64,000 nucleotides of DNA from Rhodoblastus sp. (GTDB taxonomy: Bacteria > Pseudomonadota > Alphaproteobacteria > Rhizobiales > Beijerinckiaceae). Numbering within the stretch: the stretch's first letter is position 1; each line of letters opens with the position of its first letter. The position numbers and the translations under genes are program-made. The notes under the pieces are model-generated. The model worked only from the letters and a program-made list of their open reading frames with translations, did no database searches and had not been told where the DNA came from. Location: NCBI RefSeq assembly GCF_019449565.1, contig NZ_JAGRPM010000013.1, forward strand, positions 84,673 through 148,672. Direction: 5' to 3'. This document shows, one piece after another, positions 1-9,610 of the stretch.

Positions 1-1
1 G

Positions 2-319
2 GCGGGGATCACGATTCCGATCGTGCCGGGCGTGACGGCGGTGCAGAATTTCAAGCAGACGGCCAATTTCGCCAAGCGCGCGGGGGCGAGCGTGCCGGAC
101 TGGCTGGGCGAGCGCTTCGAGGGGCTCGACAATGATTTGCCGACCCGCCGCCTGATCGCGGCGGCGGTGGCGGCGGAACAGGTGTTCGACCTGCTGGACC
201 GCGGCGTCGAGCAGTTCCATTTCTATACGATGAACCGCGCCGACCTCGTCTATGCGGTTTGTCATTTGCTCGGCGTGCGCGCGGCGCCGGCGAAAGCGGA
301 GACAGTAGCGACGATCTAG
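2..319 (+). CDS. metF: methylenetetrahydrofolate reductase, C-terminal part
   Basis: Only the last 105 codons are in the window; the reading frame is open to the left edge. The residues IPIVPGVTAVQNFKQ are the conserved C-terminal barrel segment of MetF (family knowledge), and a second conserved stretch, GVEQFHFYTMNRADLVYAV, lies near the end. MetF uses FAD and NAD(P)H to reduce 5,10-methylene-THF to 5-methyl-THF, the methyl donor for MetH, which is the next gene on the same strand. The pair therefore forms the terminal methionine-synthesis module. The two genes are separated by about 220 bp containing a palindromic repeat, so they are neighbours but may not be tightly coupled. Confidence 0.93.
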   Translation, partial: AGITIPIVPGVTAVQNFKQTANFAKRAGASVPDWLGERFEGLDNDLPTRRLIAAAVAAEQVFDLLDRGVEQFHFYTMNRADLVYAVCHLLGVRAAPAKAETVATI

Positions 320-325
320 CTGCGA

Positions 326-496
326 CCCCTTCTCCCCCCAGGCCGTTCGTCCGGACGGCCGTCCTTGCGGACGGACTATGGCGGGAGAAGGTGGTCCGAA
401 GGACCGGATGAGGGGGCGTCAGCAGCAAGGAACGGACCTCTCATCCGTCTCGCCGCCTTATGGCGACGATCCACCTTCTCCCGCAAGGGGAGAAGG
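326..496. repeat. nested palindromic intergenic repeat, copy A
   Basis: The gap between metF and metH is filled by an imperfect, nested inverted repeat. Its outer arms are CCCCTTCTCCC on the left and GGGAGAAGG on the right. Internal blocks include GGGAGAAGGTGG, CGGATGAGGGGG, CTCATCCGTCTCGCC and CCACCTTCTCCCGCAAGG. The same building blocks recur near 24318-24450 and 37619-37676. It carries no convincing gene: the long upstream extension of the metH frame runs through it and reads as repeat translation. The class resembles the palindromic repeats common in Hyphomicrobiales genomes, and its function is unknown. Confidence 0.8.
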
Positions 497-541
497 AAAA
501 GCGCGCCGGAAACTTGCGTCGGTATTCAAGAGGATGGACAG

Positions 542-3500
542 ATGACCACGAAAAATCGCTTCGGCGGCAAGACGGCGCTTCAAGCCTTGACGGAAGCGGC
601 GCGCGAAAAAATTCTCGTGCTCGACGGCGCCATGGGCACGATGATCCAGCAGCGCAAATTTTCCGAAGCCGATTTTCGCGGCGACCGTTTCGCTGACTGG
701 CCCCGCGACCTGCGCGGCAATAATGATCTGCTGATCCTGACCCAGCCCGACGCCATCCGCGCCATCCATCTCGCCTATTTTCAGGCGGGCGCGGATATTG
801 TCGAGACCAACACCTTCTCCTGCACCACCATCGCCCAGGCCGATTACGGCATGGAATCCCTGGCGCGCGAGCTGAATGTCGAAGGCGCGCGGCTGGCGGT
901 CGAGGCGGCGATCGAGGCCGAGAAGCGCGACGGCAAGACGCGCTTCGTCGCGGGCGCGCTGGGGCCCACCAACCGCACCGCCTCGATCTCGCCGGACGTG
1001 TCCAATCCGGGCTTTCGCGCCGTGACCTTCGACGAGCTGCGGGTGGCTTACAAGGAAGCGGCGAGCGGGCTGATCGAGGGCGGCGCCGATATTCTTCTGC
1101 TCGAAACCATCTTCGACACGCTCAACGCCAAGGCGGCTCTGTTCGGCATCGACGAGGCCTTCGAGGAGACGGGCGTCATGCTGCCGGTTATGATCTCCGG
1201 CACCATCACCGACCTTTCCGGCCGCACGCTCTCGGGTCAGACCCCGGCCGCATTTTGGCATTCCCTGCGTCACGCCAAACCCTTTTCCATCGGCCTCAAT
1301 TGCGCGCTCGGCGCGCGTGAAATGCGCGCCCATATCGCCGAGCTGTCGCGTATCGCGGACACTTTCGTCTGCGCATATCCCAACGCCGGCCTGCCCAATG
1401 AATTCGGCCTCTATGACGAGAGCCCGGAGGCCATGGCCGAACTCGTCGGCGAATTCGCGGACAGCGGGCTGGTCAATGTCGTTGGCGGCTGCTGCGGCAC
1501 CACGCCGGCGCATATTCACGCCATTGCGAAGAGAGTTTCGGGCGTGACACCCCGCGCGGTCCCGGTCATCGAGCCGCTGCTGCGGCTTTCCGGCCTTGAG
1601 CCCTTCACGCTGACGCCGGACCTCAATTTCGTGAATATCGGCGAGCGCGCCAATGTCACCGGCTCGGCGAAATTCCGCAAACTCATTCAGGCCGGCGATT
1701 ACGCCGCCGCGCTCGACATTGCGCGCGATCAGGTCGCCAATGGCGCGCAGATCATCGACGTCAATATGGACGAAGGCCTGCTGGATTCGCAGAAGGTCAT
1801 GGTCGAGTTCCTCAATCTCGTCGCCGCCGAGCCGGATATCGCGCGCGTTCCAGTGATGGTCGATTCCTCGAAATTCGAGGTGATCGAAGCTGGCCTGAAA
1901 TGCCTGCAAGGCAAGGCTGCGGTGAATTCGATCTCGATGAAGGAAGGCGAGGAAAAATTCATCGAACAGGCCAGGATCGTGCGCCGCCACGGCGCGGCGG
2001 CGGTGATCATGGCCTTCGATGAAAAAGGGCAGGCAGACACTTTTCAACGCAAGATCGAAATCTGCACGCGGGCTTACAAGATCCTGACCGAGAAGGTCGG
2101 CTTCCCGCCCGAGGACATCATCTTCGATCCCAATGTCTTCGCCGTCGCCACCGGCATCGAGGAGCACAATCATTACGGCGTCGATTTCATCGAGGCCGCG
2201 CGCGAAATTCGCGAAAAACTGCCGCACGCCCATGTCTCCGGCGGCGTGAGCAATCTCTCCTTCTCGTTCCGCGGCAATGAGCCGGTGCGCGAGGCGATGC
2301 ACAGCGTGTTCCTCTATCACGCCATTGCCGTCGGCATGGACATGGGCATCGTCAATGCCGGCCAGCTCGCGGTCTATGAGAAGATCGACCCGGAATTGCG
2401 CGAGGCCTGCGAGGATGTGGTGCTCGACCGGCGCCCCGACGCCACGGAGCGCCTGCTGACGCTCGCCGAGCAATATCGCGGCAAGGCGGGAGAGATTCGC
2501 GAGAAGGACGCGGCCTGGCGCGAGGCGAGCGTCGAGGCGCGGCTCGAATATGCGCTCGTCAATGGCGTGACGGATTTCATCGACGCTGACGTCGAGGAGG
2601 CGCGCAGCCGTTCGACGCGCGCGCTCGACGTCATCGAAGGCCCGCTGATGGCCGGCATGAACAAGGTCGGCGACCTGTTCGGCGCAGGCAAAATGTTCCT
2701 GCCGCAGGTGGTGAAATCGGCGCGCGTGATGAAGGCGGCGGTCGCCTATCTGCTGCCTTTTATCGAGGCCGGCAAGGCCGAGGGCGACGAGCGCAAGAAC
2801 GCCGGAAAGATCCTGCTCGCCACGGTCAAGGGCGACGTTCACGACATTGGCAAGAATATCGTCGGCGTCGTGCTCGCCTGCAATAATTTCGAGATCGTCG
2901 ATCTCGGCGTGATGGTCCCGGCGCAGCGCATTCTCGACGAGGCGAAGAAACAGAAGGTCGATATCATCGGCCTCTCCGGCCTCATCACGCCTTCGCTCGA
3001 CGAGATGGCTTTTCTCGCCTCCGAAATGCAGCGCGAGGGTTTTGACGTTCCGCTGCTGATCGGTGGCGCTACCACCAGCCGCGTCCATACGGCGGTGAAG
3101 ATCGCGCCCAATTATGTGAAGGGCCAGGCGGTCTATGTCACGGACGCCAGCCGCGCAGTCGGCGTGGCGCAATCGGTGCTCGGGGCGGACAAGGACAAAT
3201 ACAAGCAGGATTTGCGCGCCGAATACCAGCGCGTCGCCGAAGCCCACGCCAAGGCCGAAAGCGAGAAGCGCCGCGTGCCTTTGTCCCGCGCGCGCGCCAA
3301 CGCGTTCAAGATCGACTGGGAAGCCTACGCGCCGCCCAAGCCGAGCTTCACCGGCATTCGCATCCTCTCCTCGCTCGATGTGGCGGAGCTGATCCCCTAT
3401 ATCGACTGGACGCCCTTTTTCCAGACCTGGGAATTGAAGGGCCGTTTCCCAAAAATTCTCGAAGACGAGAAGCAGGGCGAGGTCGCGCGGCAGTTGTTCG

Positions 3501-4261
3501 AAGACGCGCAGAAAATGCTCAAGCGCATTGTTGACGAACGCTGGTTCAATCCGAAGGCGGTGCTGGGTTTCTGGCCGGCCAACGCCATCGGCGACGACAT
3601 CGCGCTTTACACCGGCGAGTCGCGGCAGGAGAAGCTGGCGACGCTGCACACTTTGCGCCAGCAGCTCGCGCGCCACGACGGCAAGTCCAATACCGCCTTG
3701 TCCGATTTCGTCGCGCCGCATGACAGCGGCAAGGCGGATTATGTCGGCGCCTTCGTTGTGACAGCCGGGCCGGAGGAGGGCAAAATCTCCGACAAGCTCG
3801 CCCGCGCCAATGACGACTACGGCTCGATCATGGTCAAGGCGCTGGCCGACCGCATCGCCGAAGCCTTCGCCGAATATTTGCATGAGCGCGTGCGCAAGGA
3901 GTTCTGGGCCTATGCGCCGGACGAGGCCTTGAGCCCTGAATCGCGGATCGCGGAAGATTATCGCGGCATCCGCCCGGCGCCGGGCTATCCGGCCCAGCCC
4001 GACCATACCGAGAAGCAGACCATTTTCGATCTGCTCGCCGCGTCGCGCCGCATCGGCGTTTCGCTGACCGAGAGCTTCGCCATGCTGCCGGGCTCATCGG
4101 TCAGCGGGCTCTATTTCGCCCATCCGCTGGCGCATTATTTCGGCGTCGCCAAGGTCGAGCGCGATCAGGTCGAAGATTACGCCGCGCGCAAGAACATGAG
4201 CGTTGGGGAGATCGAACGCTGGCTGTCGCCGGTGTTGAACTACACGCCCACGGGCGCGTGA
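542..4261 (+). CDS. metH: cobalamin-dependent methionine synthase MetH
   Basis: A 1239-residue protein, close to the usual length of full MetH (about 1230). It transfers a methyl group from 5-methyl-THF via cobalamin to homocysteine. Domains in order: homocysteine-binding barrel with zinc ligands Cys254 (GLNCALG) and Cys317/Cys318 ([10 protein letters not shown]); pterin-binding barrel ([11 protein letters not shown] onward); cobalamin cap and Rossmann domains with the B12 ligand His767 in [11 protein letters not shown]; and a C-terminal AdoMet reactivation domain with [13 protein letters not shown] chose ATG 542 because conserved sequence ([20 protein letters not shown]) begins soon after it; the open frame further upstream is repeat DNA. 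No cobalamin or SAM riboswitch was recognised in the short upstream gap. Confidence 0.97.
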   Translation: MTTKNRFGGKTALQALTEAAREKILVLDGAMGTMIQQRKFSEADFRGDRFADWPRDLRGNNDLLILTQPDAIRAIHLAYFQAGADIVETNTFSCTTIAQADYGMESLARELNVEGARLAVEAAIEAEKRDGKTRFVAGALGPTNRTASISPDVSNPGFRAVTFDELRVAYKEAASGLIEGGADILLLETIFDTLNAKAALFGIDEAFEETGVMLPVMISGTITDLSGRTLSGQTPAAFWHSLRHAKPFSIGLNCALGAREMRAHIAELSRIADTFVCAYPNAGLPNEFGLYDESPEAMAELVGEFADSGLVNVVGGCCGTTPAHIHAIAKRVSGVTPRAVPVIEPLLRLSGLEPFTLTPDLNFVNIGERANVTGSAKFRKLIQAGDYAAALDIARDQVANGAQIIDVNMDEGLLDSQKVMVEFLNLVAAEPDIARVPVMVDSSKFEVIEAGLKCLQGKAAVNSISMKEGEEKFIEQARIVRRHGAAAVIMAFDEKGQADTFQRKIEICTRAYKILTEKVGFPPEDIIFDPNVFAVATGIEEHNHYGVDFIEAAREIREKLPHAHVSGGVSNLSFSFRGNEPVREAMHSVFLYHAIAVGMDMGIVNAGQLAVYEKIDPELREACEDVVLDRRPDATERLLTLAEQYRGKAGEIREKDAAWREASVEARLEYALVNGVTDFIDADVEEARSRSTRALDVIEGPLMAGMNKVGDLFGAGKMFLPQVVKSARVMKAAVAYLLPFIEAGKAEGDERKNAGKILLATVKGDVHDIGKNIVGVVLACNNFEIVDLGVMVPAQRILDEAKKQKVDIIGLSGLITPSLDEMAFLASEMQREGFDVPLLIGGATTSRVHTAVKIAPNYVKGQAVYVTDASRAVGVAQSVLGADKDKYKQDLRAEYQRVAEAHAKAESEKRRVPLSRARANAFKIDWEAYAPPKPSFTGIRILSSLDVAELIPYIDWTPFFQTWELKGRFPKILEDEKQGEVARQLFEDAQKMLKRIVDERWFNPKAVLGFWPANAIGDDIALYTGESRQEKLATLHTLRQQLARHDGKSNTALSDFVAPHDSGKADYVGAFVVTAGPEEGKISDKLARANDDYGSIMVKALADRIAEAFAEYLHERVRKEFWAYAPDEALSPESRIAEDYRGIRPAPGYPAQPDHTEKQTIFDLLAASRRIGVSLTESFAMLPGSSVSGLYFAHPLAHYFGVAKVERDQVEDYAARKNMSVGEIERWLSPVLNYTPTGA

Positions 4262-4298
4262 GGGCTGTCGCTCGACAAGCGCCTTCTGTCATGCGTCG

Positions 4299-5366
4299 TC
4301 AATCGGCTTCCTGTCGCGCCAGGGCGACGAGCAGATCGGTCTGCGTGAGCAGGCCGATCACGTGACGCCTGTCGTCCACCACCACGACTTCATGCGCCCT
4401 GCCGTCAGTCAGTTGCGCGACAAAATTCAACGCGGGGCGGTCCGCCTTGGCGACCAGCGCCGGCTTGGCGACGGCGGAGACAAAGGCGTCGTCGCCGATC
4501 AGGTCGCTCGCCGTCACCATCCCCGCCAGCACGCCGAACCGATCGATCACCGGCAGCCGGCGCAGGCGCCGCTCCCGCATGAGTTTGCGCGCCTCGTCGG
4601 TCGTCGCGTCGAGTTCGACGCTGATCACATCCTTCGACATGATGTCGCCACAGGACAGCGGACCCGTGATGCGGTGGAAGACGCGCAATTCCACCTGCTG
4701 CACCAGTCGTTCAAGATCATCGCGGTCGATGTCGAAGGCTTCGTGCAATTCCGCCAGAACCGCATCGACGTCTTCGGCGCGAACGCCGCCGCGCGTCTGG
4801 GGCGGCTGGTCCTGGGTCCCGTGCAAATGGCCTGGCGCCGCCGCAGCGACATGCGGATAGGAATGCCGGGTGAATCGATGGAAAATCCAGCCGAGGACGA
4901 CGAGAATGAGCGAGTTGGCGCCGACCGGATTGAAAGCATAGAGAAAGTTCGCGCCATGGCTCCCATGCGTCGCCATCACGGTCATCAGGGCCACGGCGCC
5001 GCCAGGCGGATGCAGGCAGCGGGTCAGCGACATCACCACGATAGCGAGGCCGACCGCGGCGCCGGTCGCCAAAATCGGATCGCCGACGGATTGGCCGACG
5101 GCGATTCCGACCAACCCCGAAAGGACATTGCCGCCAATAATCGACCAGGGTTGCGCCAATGGACTGGACGGCACCGCGAACAATAGCACCGACGAGGCGC
5201 CTATCGGCGCGACGATCAACGGCGTCATGCCGGCTTCTGGAAACGCCCGGCTGGAAATGTAACCGGTGAGCCCAATCCCGAGCAGCGCGCCCAAACCGGC
5301 GAAGACCCTATCAAGCGCCGTAGCGCCCGCGAGCGCCGGCGCCCATTGGCGTTTGCCTTGCGCCAT
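4299..5366 (-). CDS. HPP-family membrane protein with CBS pair
   Basis: 355 residues. The N-terminal half (about 20-165) is hydrophobic, with four or more likely membrane spans. It carries the family signature HPP within CLHPPGGA (His119-Pro121). The C-terminal part (about 240-355) contains two CBS domains, recognisable from GDIMSKDVISVELDATTDEA and the second unit ending VVVDDRRHVIGLLTQTDLL; such pairs often bind adenine nucleotides. HPP proteins are proposed to be transporters, with nitrite reported for some plant and cyanobacterial members. The substrate here is not predictable. The gene is convergent with metH (37 bp gap) and transcribed alone. Confidence 0.88.
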   Translation of the reverse strand: MAQGKRQWAPALAGATALDRVFAGLGALLGIGLTGYISSRAFPEAGMTPLIVAPIGASSVLLFAVPSSPLAQPWSIIGGNVLSGLVGIAVGQSVGDPILATGAAVGLAIVVMSLTRCLHPPGGAVALMTVMATHGSHGANFLYAFNPVGANSLILVVLGWIFHRFTRHSYPHVAAAAPGHLHGTQDQPPQTRGGVRAEDVDAVLAELHEAFDIDRDDLERLVQQVELRVFHRITGPLSCGDIMSKDVISVELDATTDEARKLMRERRLRRLPVIDRFGVLAGMVTASDLIGDDAFVSAVAKPALVAKADRPALNFVAQLTDGRAHEVVVVDDRRHVIGLLTQTDLLVALARQEAD

Positions 5367-5557
5367 ATTTTCCTCGGCGGCTTGCTGATCGAACGGATCA
5401 TGAGTCGGGATGCTTATTTTATAGGCATACTGACGGATGCCGACAAGTCCGCCTCGCTAAGTTCACAATTCGCAGCGTGGTCTGAAACCGATCTGCGCCG
5501 CGGGCATTGTCTTCTTGAGGGCGCGGAGCGAAGGCCTCGGCTCCGACGGGAGGAAAT

Positions 5558-6463
5558 ATGCGCGCAAGTGTCATTCGGCGCGTCTGGACCGCCTCCGCCT
5601 TCGCGCTGATGCTTGCGGCTTCCGCGACGGCGGAGAGTCCAGCGCCGCCACCCCGTCCGGACGATTTGCCGTCGCCAGCAGTCGAGACGCCCTTGCCGCC
5701 GCAGCGACCGGCCGAATTGCAGCCGCCATCTCCCGAGGCGTCTCCGGCTCCGGCGTTTCCGCCGTCGCGCCCGCAAGACCTTCCGCCCCCGAAACAAGAT
5801 GTGACGCCGCCCAAACAAGACATGCCGCCGCCGAAAGCCGAGACGCCGCCAGCTGAAACGCCTGCGCTGCCCATCGCCGTGTCGCCGCCGCTGAACGAGC
5901 GGCCGGAAGAGCTCGCGACCTGCGACGCGCTGCTGGCCGGCGGGACAGTCGCCGCCACCCGGGTCGCGCCCATCCCGGACGAGAATGGCTGCGGCATCGC
6001 GGCGCCGGTTTCGCTGGAGGCGGTGATCCTGCCCGACAAGCGCCGCGTCGATATCGAGCCGCATCCTGTCCTGCGCTGCGACGTCGCGGCGGAAGCGGCG
6101 CGCTGGATCGCGCAGGATGTGATCCCCGCCATGGAAGACGGGAAGAGCCGCGTCGCTAGCATCTCCGGCGTCGGCGGCTATGAGTGCCGCGCGCGCAATC
6201 GCGCGCCGGGCGGACATCTTTCCGAACATGCGCGCGGCAACGCCATGGACATCACGGCGATTGTTTTCGCCGATGGCCATGTCGTCACGCTGGCCAGCCG
6301 GTCCAATGACCTGACGGCGGCGACAAGCCTGCGCGACTCGGCCTGCGCCCGCTTTGCGACGGTGTTGGGTCCGGGCGCCGACGCTGCCCACGAAAGCCAT
6401 ATTCACGTCGATCTCGAACCGCGCCGCAACGGCGGCAAGATCTGCCAATGGGATCTGCGCTGA
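5558..6463 (+). CDS. extensin-like domain exported protein
   Basis: 301 residues. It has an N-terminal signal peptide (about 1-25, ending near SATAES), a long proline/lysine-rich linker (about 25-110), and a C-terminal extensin-like domain. Motifs GGHLSEHARGNAMDI and HESHIHVDLEP match the His/Asp pattern of this family, which is distantly related to zinc D-Ala-D-Ala peptidases of the M15/VanY type. Conserved cysteines (ATCDALL, NGCGI, LRCDVA, YECRARN, SACARF, KICQWD) suggest disulfides in the periplasm. It probably acts on or binds peptidoglycan, although catalysis is not established for the family. The ribosome-binding site GGGAGG lies 6-7 bases before the ATG. Confidence 0.87.
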   Translation: MRASVIRRVWTASAFALMLAASATAESPAPPPRPDDLPSPAVETPLPPQRPAELQPPSPEASPAPAFPPSRPQDLPPPKQDVTPPKQDMPPPKAETPPAETPALPIAVSPPLNERPEELATCDALLAGGTVAATRVAPIPDENGCGIAAPVSLEAVILPDKRRVDIEPHPVLRCDVAAEAARWIAQDVIPAMEDGKSRVASISGVGGYECRARNRAPGGHLSEHARGNAMDITAIVFADGHVVTLASRSNDLTAATSLRDSACARFATVLGPGADAAHESHIHVDLEPRRNGGKICQWDLR

Positions 6464-6593
6464 ATCCGGCTGTGGGCGCCGCGTCCGCGTCTAAAAAGGC
6501 GCTTGCGCGCCCCGCGCGGCTGCGGTTTGCTAAGGCGGCGCCGTTGGACCGGATGGCGTCGAGGTCATTGGGGCCCGTGCGGGAGGAAAATAA

Positions 6594-6902
6594 ATGGACC
6601 ACGCTGCCGAAGTAAAAAAATATGCGCCGGACGCCGATCAGGCCAAGGTGGATGCCCTTTTGAAATATTTGAGCATCGCTTTGCGCAATCCCGATTCGGC
6701 GCTGGTCGCTTCGTCGGACCCGGACGAATTGAAAACGGTGCATAACAACTGGGCCAAGAAGAAGCTCGGGGTGACGGATGACGCCGCCATCGACGCCGCG
6801 ATCAAGACGGTCGTGGAGAAAATGAAGGGCAATAATCACAAGTCGCGCGCCGCGTTCTACTATCTGGTCGCCGAAGCGCTGGGCAAGCTCGACGCAGTTT
6901 GA
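6594..6902 (+). CDS. DUF2853 family small protein
   Basis: A 102-residue, lysine/alanine-rich, mostly helical soluble protein starting at ATG 6594, preceded by a strong GGGAGG. The sequence MDHAAEVKKYAPDADQAKVD and the C-terminal half (KSRAAFYYLVAEALGKL) match the DUF2853 family, widespread in proteobacteria and of unknown function. No signal peptide or catalytic motif is visible. It sits alone between the extensin-like gene and a DNA glycosylase. Confidence 0.85.
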   Translation: MDHAAEVKKYAPDADQAKVDALLKYLSIALRNPDSALVASSDPDELKTVHNNWAKKKLGVTDDAAIDAAIKTVVEKMKGNNHKSRAAFYYLVAEALGKLDAV

Positions 6903-7005
6903 GCGATTTCCGCCTGGAGTCGCGCCGCATCTATCCGTCCCAATGCGGTCGTCCGTCGGCGCAATCCGACGACGGGCGACGCGCTGATGCAGAACGGTGG
7001 AGGGC

Positions 7006-7524
7006 ATGACGAATTGCACGGGTTTCGCGCCAATTTCGCGGCCTGACGCGCGCGTTCTCATTTTGGGTACGCTTCCCGGCGCGGAATCCCTGCGCCGGCA
7101 GGAATATTACGCGAAGAGCCAGAATGCGTTCTGGCGCATATTGGGCGAACTGATTGGGGCTGGCCCCGATCTGCCCTATCAGCAAAGACTCGAAACGATC
7201 AAAAGCGCCGGGCTGGCCCTTTGGGACGTTTGCGCTTCCGCTCACAGGGAGGGCAGTCTCGACGCCAATATCCGGGAGCTGGAGCCTAATGATTTCGGGC
7301 GCTACTTCCAGGCGCACCCGCATATCGGCCTGATCTGCTTCAATGGCCAGACAGCCGGCAAGCTGTTCGAGCGTTTTGTCATCCCCGATCTGACCGCCGA
7401 AGCGAGAAAAATTCCCCGCAAGATTTTGCCATCGACCAGCCCCGCCCATGCATCGATGCGTTTCGCGCAAAAGCTGGAGCATTGGCGCTGCGCGCTTATG
7501 CCGACGGCGGCAGGCGCTCGATGA
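7006..7524 (+). CDS. hypoxanthine/uracil-DNA glycosylase family protein
   Basis: 172 residues of the uracil-DNA-glycosylase superfamily, closest by motif to the DNA-deoxyinosine (hypoxanthine) glycosylase group. GFAPISRPDARVLILGTLPG and the following QEYYAKSQNAFWRILGEL are the N-terminal active-site region; LPSTSPAHAS near the C-terminus is the second catalytic motif. These enzymes excise deaminated bases as the first step of base-excision repair. ATG 7006 has GGAGGG immediately upstream with unusually short spacing; an in-frame GTG at 6997 is the alternative start. The 3' end overlaps the convergent amidase gene by 29 bp. Confidence 0.85.
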   Translation: MTNCTGFAPISRPDARVLILGTLPGAESLRRQEYYAKSQNAFWRILGELIGAGPDLPYQQRLETIKSAGLALWDVCASAHREGSLDANIRELEPNDFGRYFQAHPHIGLICFNGQTAGKLFERFVIPDLTAEARKIPRKILPSTSPAHASMRFAQKLEHWRCALMPTAAGAR

Positions 7525-8248
7525 GCGCGCGCAATGTCATCACCGTGGATAGATCGGCGACGCCATCGACGCGTTCGGGTCGGAAATGGCGCTGGAACGC
7601 GGCGACGGCGGCGCGCGTGGCTTCGTCGTAAATCCCGCTCGCGGGGGTTTCATAGCCATAGGCGGCGAGCATCGTCTGCAATGCGCCGACGGGCGGGCCC
7701 ATCGCGCCCGGCTCATAGACCGGGCCGGGCCGGATCGGCGTCGGCGCGACCCAATGGCCGACGCCCGCCTCATGCAGCCGTGACCACGGAAAAAACTCGC
7801 CGGGGTCCTTCTTGCGCGCGGGCGCGATGTCGGAATGGGCGAGAATGCGCTCGGGCCTGATCTTCAGCCGCCCCGAAATGTCCCGGCACAAGGCGATGAC
7901 GGCGGCGATCTGCGCCTCAGGATAGGGCGGCGCGCCGCCGTCATGGCCGGGATGGACGATCTCGATGCCGATCGAGCGCGAATTCAGGTCCGTCTCGCCG
8001 GCCCAGAAGCTCTTGCCCGCATGCCAGGCGCGGCGCGATTCCGCCGCGAGCTGCCAGATGCGCCCATCTTCCCAGACCAGATAATGGCAGGAAACCTGCG
8101 CCTCCGGGCTGCACAGCAGGCCAAGGGCGGCTTCGCCGGTCGCCATCCCGGTATAATGCAGAATGAGCGCGTCGGCGGGTCCGCGCAGTCGCTCGCCGTG
8201 ATTGGGGGAGGGCTCGCAATGGGTGACAAGCGGGCTGTCGGGACTCAT
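7496..8248 (-). CDS. N-acetylmuramoyl-L-alanine amidase (AmpD/AmiD type) with peptidoglycan-binding domain
   Basis: 250 residues from the chosen start MSPDSPLVTH. The N-terminal amidase_2 domain (about 10-165) has LILHYTGM, whose His is a zinc ligand, then SCHYLVWEDGRIWQL, SIGIEIVHPG and RILAHSDIAPARKKDPG, which contain the second His/Asp ligands. The C-terminal part (about 180-250) is a peptidoglycan-binding-1 domain (GALQTMLAAYGY...AAVAAFQRHFRP). The enzyme cleaves the MurNAc-L-Ala bond in cell-wall recycling or turnover. No signal peptide is obvious, so a cytoplasmic recycling role like AmpD is possible. The open frame extends 21 codons upstream, but that part lacks family similarity and overlaps a terminator. 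Confidence 0.9.
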   Translation of the reverse strand: MSPDSPLVTHCEPSPNHGERLRGPADALILHYTGMATGEAALGLLCSPEAQVSCHYLVWEDGRIWQLAAESRRAWHAGKSFWAGETDLNSRSIGIEIVHPGHDGGAPPYPEAQIAAVIALCRDISGRLKIRPERILAHSDIAPARKKDPGEFFPWSRLHEAGVGHWVAPTPIRPGPVYEPGAMGPPVGALQTMLAAYGYETPASGIYDEATRAAVAAFQRHFRPERVDGVADLSTVMTLRALIERLPPSA

Positions 8249-8279
8249 GAGGCTCTGAATCAGGGGCGTCGGAATCGAA

Positions 8280-8303
8280 AAGGCGGCCCGCACGGGCCGC
8301 CTT
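8280..8303 (-). terminator. rho-independent terminator of the glycine-zipper lipoprotein gene
   Basis: AAGGCGGCCCG and CGGGCCGCCTT form an 11-bp perfect inverted repeat with a 2-base centre (in practice a 4-base loop). On the minus strand it is followed by a short T run. It lies 24 bp beyond the stop of the minus-strand lipoprotein gene and just upstream of the amidase start. Confidence 0.8.
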
Positions 8304-8326
8304 GAAGGCAAATTGCTCGGGTGGGA

Positions 8327-8617
8327 TTAATACCACGCCACGCAATGACGGCCGCCGTAGGGATCGACCTCGAATTCGGCGCAGCGGCGGCGCGGCGGAG
8401 GCGGCGCAGTGTTCGCGCCGATGATGCCGCCCGCGGCGGCGCCCAAGATGCCGCCGGCGACCGCGCCGCCGGCGGTGCCCGAAGCAAGTCCGCCAATGGC
8501 CGCGCCGGTTGCGCCGCCAAGGGCGGCGCCGCCGACCGCCCGGTCCTGGGGCGTATAGCAGCCGGAGAGGCCAAGGCAGCTCGCGAATGCGATCGTCGCC
8601 AATATTGTTTTCTTCAT
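8327..8617 (-). CDS. glycine-zipper lipoprotein
   Basis: 96 residues. A lipoprotein signal ends in LSGC (Cys20), followed by a glycine/alanine-zipper segment (about 28-68, e.g. GGAALGGATGAAIGGLASG and GGILGAAAGGIIGAN). It ends in a proline-arginine stretch and a short tail containing two cysteines. This is the layout of small 17-kDa-antigen/YMGG-type outer-membrane lipoproteins. The glycine zipper probably inserts in or packs against the outer membrane; the precise function is unknown. It has its own downstream terminator and is divergent from rnpB. Confidence 0.87.
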   Translation of the reverse strand: MKKTILATIAFASCLGLSGCYTPQDRAVGGAALGGATGAAIGGLASGTAGGAVAGGILGAAAGGIIGANTAPPPPRRRCAEFEVDPYGGRHCVAWY

Positions 8618-8860
8618 CGAAAATCCTCCGATCCGCCCGGAGCGCTGGCTTCCGGACCCTAATTCTCAGACTGCGGGCCGATATGGCGCACGGCTTTCCA
8701 GCGCCAACGTCGTACGGAACAGGCGCGAAGCACCAATATCAGGTCGGCTTGGCCGTTCAAGGGCAAAAATACTCTATCCCCCGAAGCCTGTCCGGGCCGT
8801 GTCTGGCCGTAGGGATTGTCGAAAAGTCTTGACGCGCGGCCGCCTGCTGCTAAGCGAGGG

Positions 8861-9253
<393 letters not shown>

Positions 9254-9610
9254 TTTCTCTTGATTTTTGACGGGTAATTTTTGCCCGAGTGGCGGTGTTT
9301 GCCGCGCGGCGATGACCCCTGCGTCAACAAGTTCTTAACGCTAACGATGCTTTAATGGACGGCAATGCATTTTCCCGAAGCCATTGCTTCCGCGTTGACG
9401 CCCCACATGTCGCATGTTAGCCGAAATCACACCCCAAGCGGCGCTTCGCCGGCGCCCTTCGGCGGAGTCCGGAGGCTTGTGCGTCGCGTGGGCGCGACTG
9501 GCGGCGCGCGTCGAAACGCGCCGATTGCGCGGAAAAAACGTCAGCCAGGCCGAGATTTTGACCCTTATCTCTTCCGCGCCAGCGGCCACCCTGTTTGCGC
9601 GAGGCTGCAT
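9254..9610. other. gene-free leader region upstream of the dcw cluster
   Basis: 357 bp between rnpB and rsmH. A T-rich tract follows rnpB and could end its transcription. An AT-rich patch at about 9333-9357 (TTCTTAACGCTAACGATGC) stands out from the GC-rich surroundings and is a plausible promoter region for the cluster. Open frames crossing the gap have shadow-like arginine/alanine composition. No MraZ coding sequence was recognised, although mraZ normally occupies this place. Confidence 0.6.

Noticed and set aside
320..541. SAM or cobalamin riboswitch upstream of metH
   Set aside because: The gap is occupied by the palindromic repeat; no conserved riboswitch core (B12 box or SAM-II/SAM-V type) was recognised.
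458..4006. Long minus-strand open frame opposite metH
   Set aside because: Composition is arginine/glycine/aspartate-rich with no family motifs; it mirrors the high third-position GC of metH. The plus strand carries a complete MetH.
9333..9357. CtrA-box-like TTAA pair upstream of rsmH
   Set aside because: The two TTAA sites are 13 bp apart, not the 7 bp of the CtrA consensus; kept only as an AT-rich promoter candidate.
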